Below, one piece after another: positions 1 to 6,754 of a DNA stretch of 18,130 bases. Under the pieces are notes generated by a model. The model was not told the origin of the DNA and did no database searches. It saw only the letters and a list, made by a program, of their open reading frames with translations. This stretch comes from JBPEXY01 sp052031065 (GTDB taxonomy: Bacteria; Pseudomonadota; Gammaproteobacteria; Immundisolibacterales; Immundisolibacteraceae). The translations under genes and the position numbers were made by a program. The stretch is taken from assembly GCA_052031065.1 (NCBI GenBank), contig JBPEXY010000153.1:1-18130 (forward strand), in the 5' to 3' direction. The number at the start of each line of letters is the position of its first letter. The stretch's first letter is position 1.

Positions 1-119
1 CCCAGACCGCGCTCCTCGGTAAACTGGCGCACCACTTCTTGCGGCGACTCACCGCTAAGCTGCCATTGATACAGCGCCTGCAACACGCAACGACGGGCAA
101 GTTTTCGTGAACCGCTCAA
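1..119 (-). CDS. nusB: Transcription antitermination factor NusB, N-terminal part (runs off the window's left edge)
   Basis: The reverse strand reads into an N-terminal segment with SRKLARRCVLQALYQWQLSG, which matches the start of NusB (E. coli: RRRARECAVQALYSWQLS). NusB binds boxA RNA together with NusE (S10) in the rRNA antitermination complex. Only about 39 codons are present. I chose the TTG at 117-119 because a GGAGAG Shine-Dalgarno (128-133) lies 8 bases upstream. A GTG at 150-152 in the same frame would add 11 Arg-rich residues and cannot be excluded. The gene follows ribH directly and is presumably its operon partner, as in many Gammaproteobacteria. Confidence 0.88.
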   Translation of the reverse strand, partial: MSGSRKLARRCVLQALYQWQLSGESPQEVVRQFTEERGL

Positions 120-127
120 CAGGATAG

Positions 128-133
128 CTCTCC
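128..133 (-). promoter_or_regulatory. Ribosome binding site deciding the nusB TTG start
   Basis: GGAGAG on the minus strand is spaced 8 bases from a TTG codon at 117-119. This is a better start signal than anything before the in-frame GTG at 150-152. Confidence 0.55.
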
Positions 134-167
134 GCCGACAACTACGATCCACCCAATCAGGGCCGAA

Positions 168-644
168 TCAACCATCAATGCGGTCGAGCAGATTAACCAT
201 TTCAATGGCTGTCAGGGCCGCATCGACGCCTTTGTTACCGGCCTTGGTGCCGGCTCGCTCAATCGCCTGTTCTATCGTGTTCACGGTCAGCAACCCGAAG
301 GAGACCGGCAGACCTGACTGCTGGCTTACGGCAGAAACGCCTTTGGCAGTCTCGTTGCAGACGTAATCAAAATGGGGGGTAGCACCACGAATCACGCAAC
401 CGAGCACCACAATAGCTTCCAGTTTGCCAGTCGCAGCCAGTTTCTGTGCAGCCAGTGGCAACTCGAAAGCGCCAGGTACGCGGCATACGGTGATATCGCC
501 AGTCCGCGCACCGTGACGCACCAGAGTATCAATAGCAGCACTCTCCAGGCGACTGGTAATAAAGTCGTTAAAACGACTGACAACAACACCAAAACGGGCG
601 CCTTGAACCTTCAGGTCACCTTCGATCAGATTGATTCCTTGCAT
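168..644 (-). CDS. ribH: 6,7-dimethyl-8-ribityllumazine synthase (riboflavin synthase beta subunit)
   Basis: This 158-residue protein has the normal length and full-length similarity to RibH. It condenses 3,4-dihydroxy-2-butanone 4-phosphate with 5-amino-6-ribitylamino-uracil to give lumazine, the substrate of RibE, in the cytoplasm. Recognisable blocks are VVSRFNDFITSRL near the N-terminus, VPGAFELPLAAQKLA, LGCVIRGATPHFDYVCNE with the catalytic-region His, PVSFGLLTVNTIEQAIER and GTKAGNKGVDAALTAIEM. The ATG at 642-644 has a purine-rich GAGAAGG just upstream, though the spacing is short. It lies 156 bases after ribB(X) and directly before nusB on the same strand. The in-window gene order is the common gammaproteobacterial one. 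Confidence 0.97.
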   Translation of the reverse strand: MQGINLIEGDLKVQGARFGVVVSRFNDFITSRLESAAIDTLVRHGARTGDITVCRVPGAFELPLAAQKLAATGKLEAIVVLGCVIRGATPHFDYVCNETAKGVSAVSQQSGLPVSFGLLTVNTIEQAIERAGTKAGNKGVDAALTAIEMVNLLDRIDG

Positions 645-800
645 AGCCCTTCTCTAGCACTCTGTTTAATGACTCTGAATCAGCGGGTTGCCACCAAAAC
701 GCAGCGCCCGCGATAGTTAAAGTTAATCATCGCCCCAACAGCCACTGGCCGACAGATAAGATCTAAGCATCCAGCTGTTAGATAAAGCAGACAAAGCGAA

Positions 801-2048
801 TTAGTTTTGACCCCTGCCGGGGTTCTGGTTCGCTGGCGCCAAATCTGGCTTTAACTCTGCCTGAGCGCTCTGCCACTGTTCGGCCCCTGCTTCTGACTGC
901 TTGGTGTCGGACCGCTCTTCAAGGGGAACCCATTCGACCAGTTCCAGGTGATAACCCCCAAGGCTGTGCAGTTTTCGTGGCGCGGCCATGATCCGCATTT
1001 TACCGACACCAATATCGTTAAGAATCTGCGCACCCAGACCATAGCGGCGTAATTGCGGGTTGCTCGCCTCATCGTCTGGCTGCGGCACCCCAAGCTGGCG
1101 CAGCTTATAGTGGCGTACTTCTCGGGCCAGCTCCTGCCCCTCTTCGTAGGGGTTAAGGATGACCAGCACGCCAAGCCCTTCCTCGGCAATTTTTGCCAGC
1201 GCCGAGTCGATTGACCAATGCCCCGGGGGGCGCTGACCGATCATATCCTGCAGAGCACTAATCAGCTGGACGCGCACCAGTGTCGGTGTATCGCGCTCGA
1301 TATCCCCTTTGATCAACGCCAGATGAACGGCGTCGTGCACCGCATCATGATAAGCACGCAATGTGAACTGTCCATGGCGAGTCTGGAACGGCGTTTCGGC
1401 ACAAAGTTCGACCGACTTCTCCTGTTTGATCCGATATTCAATCAGATCAGCGATGGTACCCATCTTCAGCCCGTGCTCGCGGGCGTAAGGAACCAGATCT
1501 GGATAGCGGGCCATGGTGCCGTCATCATTGAGAATTTCCACTATAACGGCCGCTGGCTCCAGACCGGCCAGTCGAGCAAGATCACAGCCCGCTTCTGTAT
1601 GCCCAGCACGGGCGAGGACACCCCCCGGTTGCGCTTTAAGGGGAAAAATATGGCCCGGCTGGACAATATCTGCAGGCCTGGCATCGGCAGCCACCGCAGC
1701 CTGTACGGTACGCGCTCGATCGGCAGCTGAAATACCGGTGGTCACACCCTCAGCAGCCTCAATCGATACCGTAAAGTTGGTGGAATTTTTGTCATTGTTG
1801 TCTGCCACCATGAGCGGCAGATGCAGCTGTTCACAGCGGGCAGAGGTTAACGTGAGACAGATCAGCCCGCGCCCGTAACGGGCCATGAAGTTGATCGCTT
1901 CGGGCGTTACCGCACTCGCAGCCATGATCAGATCACCTTCGTTTTCGCGATCTTCATCATCGAGGACCACTACCATGCGCCCCTGACGGATCTCCTCGAT
2001 GATCTCCTCGGGGGGGCTGAAGTGATTACCTGCAGAACTGGGACTCAT
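801..2048 (-). CDS. ribB: 3,4-dihydroxy-2-butanone 4-phosphate synthase fused to a degenerate GTP cyclohydrolase II-like domain (RibBX type)
   Basis: The protein has 415 residues. Residues about 10-205 are a complete DHBP synthase, converting ribulose 5-phosphate to the four-carbon riboflavin precursor. DDEDRENEGDL (30-40) holds the metal and catalytic acids, TGISAADRA is at about 104-112, and HTEAGCDLARLAGL starts at about 150. Residues about 216-378 align with GTP cyclohydrolase II in length and position, but the motifs are gone. The zinc cysteines of the HSECLTGD...RCDC block are replaced by a stretch containing GQRPPGHWSID, and the RQEGRGIGL motif by NPYEEGQEL. So GCHII activity is unlikely. 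Such proteins are known in Proteobacteria as RibBX, with GCHII supplied by a separate RibA. A 37-residue Gln/Ala/Pro-rich tail ends the protein. The ATG overlaps the stop of a mini-ORF in the upstream repeat (ATGA). Confidence 0.95.
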   Translation of the reverse strand: MSPSSAGNHFSPPEEIIEEIRQGRMVVVLDDEDRENEGDLIMAASAVTPEAINFMARYGRGLICLTLTSARCEQLHLPLMVADNNDKNSTNFTVSIEAAEGVTTGISAADRARTVQAAVAADARPADIVQPGHIFPLKAQPGGVLARAGHTEAGCDLARLAGLEPAAVIVEILNDDGTMARYPDLVPYAREHGLKMGTIADLIEYRIKQEKSVELCAETPFQTRHGQFTLRAYHDAVHDAVHLALIKGDIERDTPTLVRVQLISALQDMIGQRPPGHWSIDSALAKIAEEGLGVLVILNPYEEGQELAREVRHYKLRQLGVPQPDDEASNPQLRRYGLGAQILNDIGVGKMRIMAAPRKLHSLGGYHLELVEWVPLEERSDTKQSEAGAEQWQSAQAELKPDLAPANQNPGRGQN

Positions 2049-2113
2049 AGCATTCCACTGTTAGGGCATTCCACTGTTAGGGCATTCCACTGTTATAGCA
2101 TCCCGCTGTCGCG
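2045..2113 (-). repeat. Tandem 16-bp repeat between ribE and ribB, three full copies plus a diverged copy forming the ribE 3' end
   Basis: On the plus strand the unit GCATTCCACTGTTAGG occurs at 2050-2065 and 2066-2081. It recurs at 2082-2097 with two end changes, and in diverged form at 2098-2113 inside the last ribE codons. Read in the gene direction, each junction gives ATG, one codon and a stop. These are ATG-CTA-TAA (the ribE end), ATG-CCC-TAA twice, and ATG-CTA-TGA, whose TGA overlaps the ribB ATG. Successive mini-ORFs are separated by CAGTGGA, which carries a weak GGA ribosome-binding core. The array fills the whole ribE-ribB gap. Confidence 0.9.
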
Positions 2114-2758
2114 TAACTTGTCGATGGTGAGGGTACTCTGCGCTGCGTCAGCATCCGCGCCCTCCGCGCTGCCACTAACCAGACGCTCCAGATACCGGGC
2201 GATCAGATCCACTTCAAGATTTACCCGGTCGCCGACCCGGTAGGAAGCGATCACTGTGTGCTCCATCGTATGCGGAATGATATTAACCGAAAAGCCGTCA
2301 CTGGATACGGTATTGACCGTCAGACTGGTGCCATCGATAGTAATCGAACCCTTAGCAGCGATGTACCGCAGCAACTCCCTGGGCACACCAAAGTCAAAGC
2401 GGGTGGAACGCGCATCCTCTCGCATCGACTTGACGATACCGATGGCATCTACATGACCACTAACAATGTGGCCGCCCAGAGGCTGACCCATCACCAGAGC
2501 CCGTTCGAGATTGACCGACGACCCGATTTCGAGTTCGCCCAGGGTGGTGCAATCAAGTGTCTCCAGTGAAACGTCGGCAGCGAACTGATCTCCGCTGATC
2601 TCGACCAGGGTGAGGCAAACACCATTAACAGCGACGCTCTCTCCCAATACCATCTGGGCTAGTGGCAATCCGGATGAACTGACAAACAGCCGCCGGTCAC
2701 CGCCAATCCCTTCGCTGCGCTGTAACTTGCCGACGTCGGTCACTATTCCTGTAAACAT
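2093..2758 (-). CDS. ribE: Riboflavin synthase alpha subunit
   Basis: This 221-residue protein dismutates two lumazine molecules to riboflavin plus the pyrimidine substrate of RibH. It shows the two tandem lumazine-binding barrels of the family. The first begins MFTGIVTDVG and contains GESVAVNGVCLTL, SLETL, VNLERAL and GGHIVSGHVD. The second contains KGSITIDGTSLTV, IIPHTMEHTVIASYRVGD and VNLEVDLIARYLERL. Length is typical (E. coli 213). The C-terminal residues DSGML are encoded by a diverged copy of the downstream 16-bp repeat, so this tail may have arisen with the repeat or seeded it. The start codon has only a weak AGAGAAA purine stretch ahead. It follows ribD after 109 bases and precedes ribB(X). 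Confidence 0.97.
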   Translation of the reverse strand: MFTGIVTDVGKLQRSEGIGGDRRLFVSSSGLPLAQMVLGESVAVNGVCLTLVEISGDQFAADVSLETLDCTTLGELEIGSSVNLERALVMGQPLGGHIVSGHVDAIGIVKSMREDARSTRFDFGVPRELLRYIAAKGSITIDGTSLTVNTVSSDGFSVNIIPHTMEHTVIASYRVGDRVNLEVDLIARYLERLVSGSAEGADADAAQSTLTIDKLRDSGML

Positions 2759-2867
2759 AGTTTCTCTTTCAGCCTCTGCTTCCTTAACTCACCACTATCG
2801 CCATTTACTAAGCGTCTAACTCACCTCAACCCACCTTCAACCGGCCACCTGCTCCCGAAATAACCGC

Positions 2868-3980
2868 CTAAACGGGGTGCCCGGTGCGGTCCGCCAGGCG
2901 GTAAGTTAATCGAACATCGTCAGCCAACCGCCGTAAGTCGATCAGTTGCAACTGCGTTCGCTGCTCCATCACTGCCAGTTGCGGCAACCGCAACAGTGGC
3001 AGACCACCCTCACCCAATAGCAGCGGCGCCACGTAGATGATCAACTCGTCGACCAGGCCAGCAAGGATGAATGCTGTAGCAAGCCGGCTACCAGCCTCCA
3101 CCCACACTTCATTACATTGCCGGGCTGCCAGCTGCGCAACCAGAACATTCAGATCGAGCCCCAACCCGCTCAGCGGCAGCTGTAACCGCTCCAGCTGCGG
3201 ATGTTCCGGCCCGCTAGAGCCTTCAGCAACACAGTGCAACACGGAACCGGGCTGCTGTAACAATTTGCTACCTGCCGGCATTCGTCCGGCGGAATCAACC
3301 ACCACCCGCAACTGCTGCGCGACCGGTTGATCAACACGAGTAGTCAGTAGCGGATCATCGGCAAGCAGGGTGCCAATGCCGGTAACTACAGCGTCACTAC
3401 GCCCGCGCCAGTAATGAACATCCTGCCGCGCTTCCGGGCCGGTGATCCAGCGACTCTCACCACTCGCCAAAGCCGTGTGACCATCAATACTCATTGCCAG
3501 CTTAACCCGCACCAGAGGCAGGCCCTGGCACATCCGTTTGATAAAACCGGGGTTTAACCGTTCCGGCTTATCACCGCAATCGAGGTAATCAACCACAATT
3601 CCGGCGTCGCGCAATCTGGCCAGACCGGTACCACGTACCTGCGGGTTGGGGTCTTCTGCAGCATAGACGACCCGTCCAATACCCGCCTTGATCAGCGTGT
3701 CGCAGCAAGGTGGCGTGCGCCCATGGTGGCTACACGGCTCCAAAGTGACATAAACAGTCAGACCGTCTGCAGGTAACCCTGCCTGCGCGAGGTTTGCCAA
3801 CGCATCAACCTCAGCATGGGCTTCTCCAGCACGACGATGAAACCCCTCAGCGACGATTTCACCGTGTCGAGCCAGCACACAACCTACCAACGGGTTGGGC
3901 CGGGCCGTCATACGACCCTGCTCAGCAAGTTCAAACGCGCGATCCATGAACCGGCGATCAAGCTGTTGTTGAGCAGTCAA
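2868..3980 (-). CDS. ribD: Bifunctional diaminohydroxyphosphoribosylaminopyrimidine deaminase / 5-amino-6-(5-phosphoribosylamino)uracil reductase
   Basis: This 370-residue protein carries out the second and third steps of riboflavin synthesis. The N-terminal cytidine-deaminase-like domain has HAE (55-57) and PCSHHGRTPPC (82-92), giving the zinc ligands His55, Cys83 and Cys92 and the catalytic Glu57. The C-terminal NADPH-dependent reductase domain starts near VRVKLAMSIDG (about 157) and includes ESRWITGPEAR and SDAVVTGIGTLLADDPLLT. The listed start is a TTG at 3978-3980 without a clear ribosome binding site. The ATG at 3945-3947 (residue 12) aligns better with the E. coli start and may be the true one. 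It lies 51 bases after nrdR and 109 bases before ribE. Confidence 0.95.
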   Translation of the reverse strand: MTAQQQLDRRFMDRAFELAEQGRMTARPNPLVGCVLARHGEIVAEGFHRRAGEAHAEVDALANLAQAGLPADGLTVYVTLEPCSHHGRTPPCCDTLIKAGIGRVVYAAEDPNPQVRGTGLARLRDAGIVVDYLDCGDKPERLNPGFIKRMCQGLPLVRVKLAMSIDGHTALASGESRWITGPEARQDVHYWRGRSDAVVTGIGTLLADDPLLTTRVDQPVAQQLRVVVDSAGRMPAGSKLLQQPGSVLHCVAEGSSGPEHPQLERLQLPLSGLGLDLNVLVAQLAARQCNEVWVEAGSRLATAFILAGLVDELIIYVAPLLLGEGGLPLLRLPQLAVMEQRTQLQLIDLRRLADDVRLTYRLADRTGHPV

Positions 3981-4031
3981 CAGAAAATACCCGCAGGTCG
4001 AGTCATCTGGCTAGCAGTCCGGTAGCGCCGA

Positions 4032-4481
4032 TTAAAGCTGGAGTTTTTCGATCTCTTCGCGGAACGCATCGACATGTTCAAACTTGCGGTAGACCGAGGC
4101 AAACCTGACATAAGCCACCTCATCGACTTTGCGCAGTTCGTCCATAACCCACTCGCCCACCTGGTCGCTGGGGCATTCTCGTTCTTCCCAGGCCTGCAGT
4201 CGGCGTATCAACCGGCTGATCAACGCATCACGCTGTTCAGTTGAGACCGGCCGCTTCTGTAGGGCGAGATCGATTCCAGTGCGCAGTTTCGCCTCACTGA
4301 ACTCATCACGCGTACCGTCGCTTTTGACCAGTCTGGGCATCGCCAGTTCGGCCTGCTCGTAGGTGGTAAACCGACTGTTACAGCTGTTGCACTGTCGCCG
4401 CCGGCGGATCGAATCACCCTCGCCAAATAACCGGGAATCGATAACCCGGGTATCGGCGGTCTGGCAGAAGGGACAGCGCAC
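4032..4481 (-). CDS. nrdR: Transcriptional repressor NrdR of ribonucleotide reductase genes
   Basis: The 149-residue length is exactly that of the family. The N-terminal zinc ribbon uses Cys3, Cys6, Cys31 and Cys34 (MRCPFC ... CNSC) with an Arg-rich stretch (IRRRRQ) between the pairs. An ATP-cone domain follows from about residue 48, starting PRLVKSDGTRDEFSEAKL. NrdR senses ATP/dATP and represses nrd operons by binding paired NrdR boxes. I see no nrd gene or obvious NrdR box here, so its targets lie elsewhere. The ATG is 5 bases after the glyA stop, so the two are very probably cotranscribed. The glyA-nrdR-ribD order is common in Gammaproteobacteria. Confidence 0.97.
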   Translation of the reverse strand: MRCPFCQTADTRVIDSRLFGEGDSIRRRRQCNSCNSRFTTYEQAELAMPRLVKSDGTRDEFSEAKLRTGIDLALQKRPVSTEQRDALISRLIRRLQAWEERECPSDQVGEWVMDELRKVDEVAYVRFASVYRKFEHVDAFREEIEKLQL

Positions 4482-4486
4482 CCGTA

Positions 4487-5743
4487 TTACCTCTGGTAGA
4501 CGGGAAACCGCCGACAGAGCTCGAGAACCTGTTCTTTGACCCGCGCTTCGACCTGCTCATCACCAAGTTGACCAATGATGTCGCAGATCCAGCCGGCAAG
4601 CTGCCGCGCCTGCTCAACACCGAAACCACGGGTGGTCATGGCCGGAGAGCCGATGCGAATGCCACTGGTGACGAAAGGCGACTGCGGGTCATTGGGGACG
4701 GAATTTTTATTTACGGTGATATTGGCGCGCCCCAGTGCCGCCTCAACGTCCTTTCCGGTAAGTCCCTGTTCGATAAAATCGACCAGCATTAGATGGTTAT
4801 CAGTGCCACCGGAAACAATCTTGTAACCACGTTCACTGATTACTTCAGCCATCGCCCTGGCATTATCAACCACAAGCTGCTGGTAATCTTTAAATTGCGG
4901 CTCAAGCGCTTCCTTGAAAGCAACTGCCTTGGCAGCAATCACATGCATCAGCGGCCCGCCCTGACTACCAGGAAAAACGGCAGAATTCAGTTTCTTTTCG
5001 ATTTCCGCGTTGGCTCGGGCAAGTATCAGTCCGCCACGAGGGCCTCTCAGGGTTTTGTGCGTGGTCGAAGTGGTAACGTCAGCGATGGCAACCGGGTTGG
5101 GATAATGCCCCGTAGCAACAAGCCCGGCAACATGAGCCATGTCAACCATTAGCAGGGCTCCGACCTTGTCGGCGATTTCACGAAACCGGTTCCAGTCCAT
5201 CACCCGCGAATAGGCGCTGAACCCCGCGACAATGAGTTTTGGCTGATGTTCTACGGCCAATGCCTCAATTTCTTCGTAGTCGAGTTCTCCGGTAGTCTCG
5301 TCAATACCGTACTGGACACTGTTGTAAAGCTTGCCGGAAGAACTGACCCTGGCGCCATGGGTCAAATGACCGCCATGAGCCAGGCTCATGCCGAGAATGG
5401 TATCCCCCGGCTGCAACAGCGCCAGGTACACAGCCGCGTTGGCCTGTGACCCCGAGTGGGGCTGTACATTGGCATAGTCTGCGCCAAAAAGCTGCTTGAC
5501 CCTGGAAATAGCCAGCGACTCCGCCACGTCGACATATTCACATCCACCGTAATAGCGCTTTTCAGGATAACCTTCGGCATATTTATTGGTTAGCAGCGAC
5601 CCTTGCGCCTGCATCACCAGCGGGCTGGCGTAGTTTTCCGACGCGATCAGTTCAATATGCTCTTCCTGACGATGGCTTTCCGCCTCGATCGCTGTCCATA
5701 ATTCAGGGTCGTAATCCTGAATTTGCGCCTGTATATCAAACAT
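4487..5743 (-). CDS. glyA: Serine hydroxymethyltransferase
   Basis: This 418-residue protein (E. coli 417) interconverts serine plus tetrahydrofolate with glycine plus 5,10-methylene-THF, using pyridoxal phosphate. The Schiff-base lysine is Lys230 in TTSTTHKTLRGPRGG. Also visible are ELIASENYASP (31-41), NKYAEGYPEKRYYGG (53-67), QPHSGSQAN (94-102), and the cofactor-contacting DMAHVAGLVA (201-210). A GAGG ribosome binding site (5754-5757) lies 10 bases before the ATG and overlaps the stop of a 29-codon upstream ORF. It is the first gene of the minus-strand block that continues into nrdR and the rib genes. It is divergent from the glycosylase gene across 222 bases. Confidence 0.98.
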   Translation of the reverse strand: MFDIQAQIQDYDPELWTAIEAESHRQEEHIELIASENYASPLVMQAQGSLLTNKYAEGYPEKRYYGGCEYVDVAESLAISRVKQLFGADYANVQPHSGSQANAAVYLALLQPGDTILGMSLAHGGHLTHGARVSSSGKLYNSVQYGIDETTGELDYEEIEALAVEHQPKLIVAGFSAYSRVMDWNRFREIADKVGALLMVDMAHVAGLVATGHYPNPVAIADVTTSTTHKTLRGPRGGLILARANAEIEKKLNSAVFPGSQGGPLMHVIAAKAVAFKEALEPQFKDYQQLVVDNARAMAEVISERGYKIVSGGTDNHLMLVDFIEQGLTGKDVEAALGRANITVNKNSVPNDPQSPFVTSGIRIGSPAMTTRGFGVEQARQLAGWICDIIGQLGDEQVEARVKEQVLELCRRFPVYQR

Positions 5744-5755
5744 GCAGAATCAACC

Positions 5756-5845
5756 TCAAAGTAATGTAATGGGCCGTAAGAATTTAGATTTCCAGAGACT
5801 TTCTTCTTCGCGGCAGTCCGACTCCAGCGACCAATCAAGCTCCAT
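5756..5845 (-). CDS. Candidate 29-codon ORF upstream of glyA (possible leader peptide; weakly supported)
   Basis: The ORF has an ATG at 5843-5845 with GGAG (5850-5853) only 4 bases ahead. It runs 29 codons and stops with TGA at 5756-5758. That stop overlaps the GAGG ribosome binding site of glyA, and the glyA ATG follows 12 bases later. The peptide begins MELDWSLESDCREEE and is acidic with four Ser, two Trp and no Gly. The layout would allow translational coupling to glyA, but an ORF this short can arise by chance. I know no family for it. Confidence 0.22.
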   Translation of the reverse strand: MELDWSLESDCREEESLWKSKFLRPITLL

Positions 5846-5898
5846 AATTCTCCGCCGTAGCCTGCGACTGTTGGACGGTAACCCTTGATGGGCCCTGA

Positions 5899-5922
5899 AA
5901 TAGACCAGGAAAATCGTCTATT
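5899..5922. promoter_or_regulatory. Inverted repeat AATAGAC-N10-GTCTATT in the glyA/glycosylase divergent region
   Basis: Perfect 7-bp arms (5899-5905 and 5916-5922) are separated by 10 bases, so their centres are 17 bp apart, about 1.6 helical turns. It lies 44 bases before the glycosylase GTG and overlaps a weak possible -10 (TATTCT, 5919-5924). This could be an operator for a dimeric regulator. No regulator gene adjoins it. Confidence 0.3.
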
Positions 5923-5965
5923 CTAGCACTCCATTGCACCTACCCGCTGCGCTCTGGACAACACT

Positions 5966-6754
5966 GTGACCGACCAAAAAGCTTTTGCGAAGCTATCCAA
6001 ACTGAAAGACCACCAACTGGTCGACCTTTACCGGAAAGTGTCCGATAAAAACCGTGCGCTCAGCGATGATGGGCCGGTAGCGGCAACAACCTGGGCAATA
6101 CTGGAGAACCACCCCGATGATGCGGCGCTTTACGAAGAGCTCTGTTACCACATGTTTGCAGCCGGCTTCTCGCGAAAAGTGGTGCGGGAAAAATGGCCGG
6201 CACACCGTGAAGCTTTTTCCGGCTTTGATCCCTCAGGCCTCGCTGAGACCGACCCACAAATTATCGAAACACTGGTCACCGACCGGTCGCTCATTCGTAA
6301 TCGGCGCAAACTCAGTGCGGTACTTGATAACGCCCGCACGATCATGCAAATCAAAGGGGAATTTGGCAGTTTTCGGCAGTGGCTGGGGAGCTTCTCAGCC
6401 GACAGGATTTATCTTCTGCATCGCGAACTGGTGGATCGGTTTACCTGTGTCGGACGCAGCGCTGCCGAATGGTTTCTGCTCAGCAGCGGCTTTCCATACT
6501 ATTTCCAGACCGCTGACGCGGTACGCATGATCAAACGTCTGGGCCTGATGCCCAAGCAGAACAAAGATGAAGCATTTAACAGCGTAGTCATGTCATTTCA
6601 GGCCGCCAGCGGTGTTACCGCCTGGCAAATCAGCATCGATTTTTGGCGTTTTGCCAGCGGTTTTCGTATGCGCGAGGCGATCTGCGCTGAAGCGCCCAAT
6701 TGTGCGAAATGCCCGCTCTGGGATTATTGCGATTTCTTTAACCAGAACGGTTAG
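5966..6754 (+). CDS. Tag-like helix-hairpin-helix DNA glycosylase with a C-terminal four-cysteine (probable 4Fe-4S) motif
   Basis: This 262-residue protein probably excises damaged bases from DNA. Residues about 54-175 align almost without gaps to E. coli Tag (3-methyladenine glycosylase I). The match includes LYEELC, AAGFS, FSGFDPSGLA, LIRNRRKLSAVLDNAR and the hairpin region FTCVGRSAAEWF. However, the Tag base-binding Glu38 aligns with His62 and Trp46 with Arg70, and the Tag zinc ligands are absent. The C-terminus instead has C-X5-C-X2-C-X5-C (Cys240, 246, 249, 255), close to the EndoIII/MutY 4Fe-4S loop (C-X6-C-X2-C-X5-C). The EndoIII catalytic lysine position is Ser165, so lyase activity is unlikely. 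Asp184 lies near the catalytic Asp position of HhH-GPD enzymes. The start is a GTG, since no in-frame ATG precedes residue 63. It is divergent from glyA, and its TAG overlaps the convergent neighbour's stop. Substrate unknown. Confidence 0.8.
   Translation: MTDQKAFAKLSKLKDHQLVDLYRKVSDKNRALSDDGPVAATTWAILENHPDDAALYEELCYHMFAAGFSRKVVREKWPAHREAFSGFDPSGLAETDPQIIETLVTDRSLIRNRRKLSAVLDNARTIMQIKGEFGSFRQWLGSFSADRIYLLHRELVDRFTCVGRSAAEWFLLSSGFPYYFQTADAVRMIKRLGLMPKQNKDEAFNSVVMSFQAASGVTAWQISIDFWRFASGFRMREAICAEAPNCAKCPLWDYCDFFNQNG

Noticed and set aside
645..800. FMN riboswitch or terminator upstream of ribH, including the ATCTAA...TTAGAT dyad at 761-783
   Set aside because: The conserved FMN-riboswitch blocks are not visible here, nor in the ribE-ribB or ribD-ribE gaps. 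The dyad is short and AT-rich, with no following T-run in either direction.
5744..5965. Glycine or tetrahydrofolate riboswitch upstream of glyA
   Set aside because: I looked for the conserved cores of both classes and did not find them. Only short weak pairings are visible.
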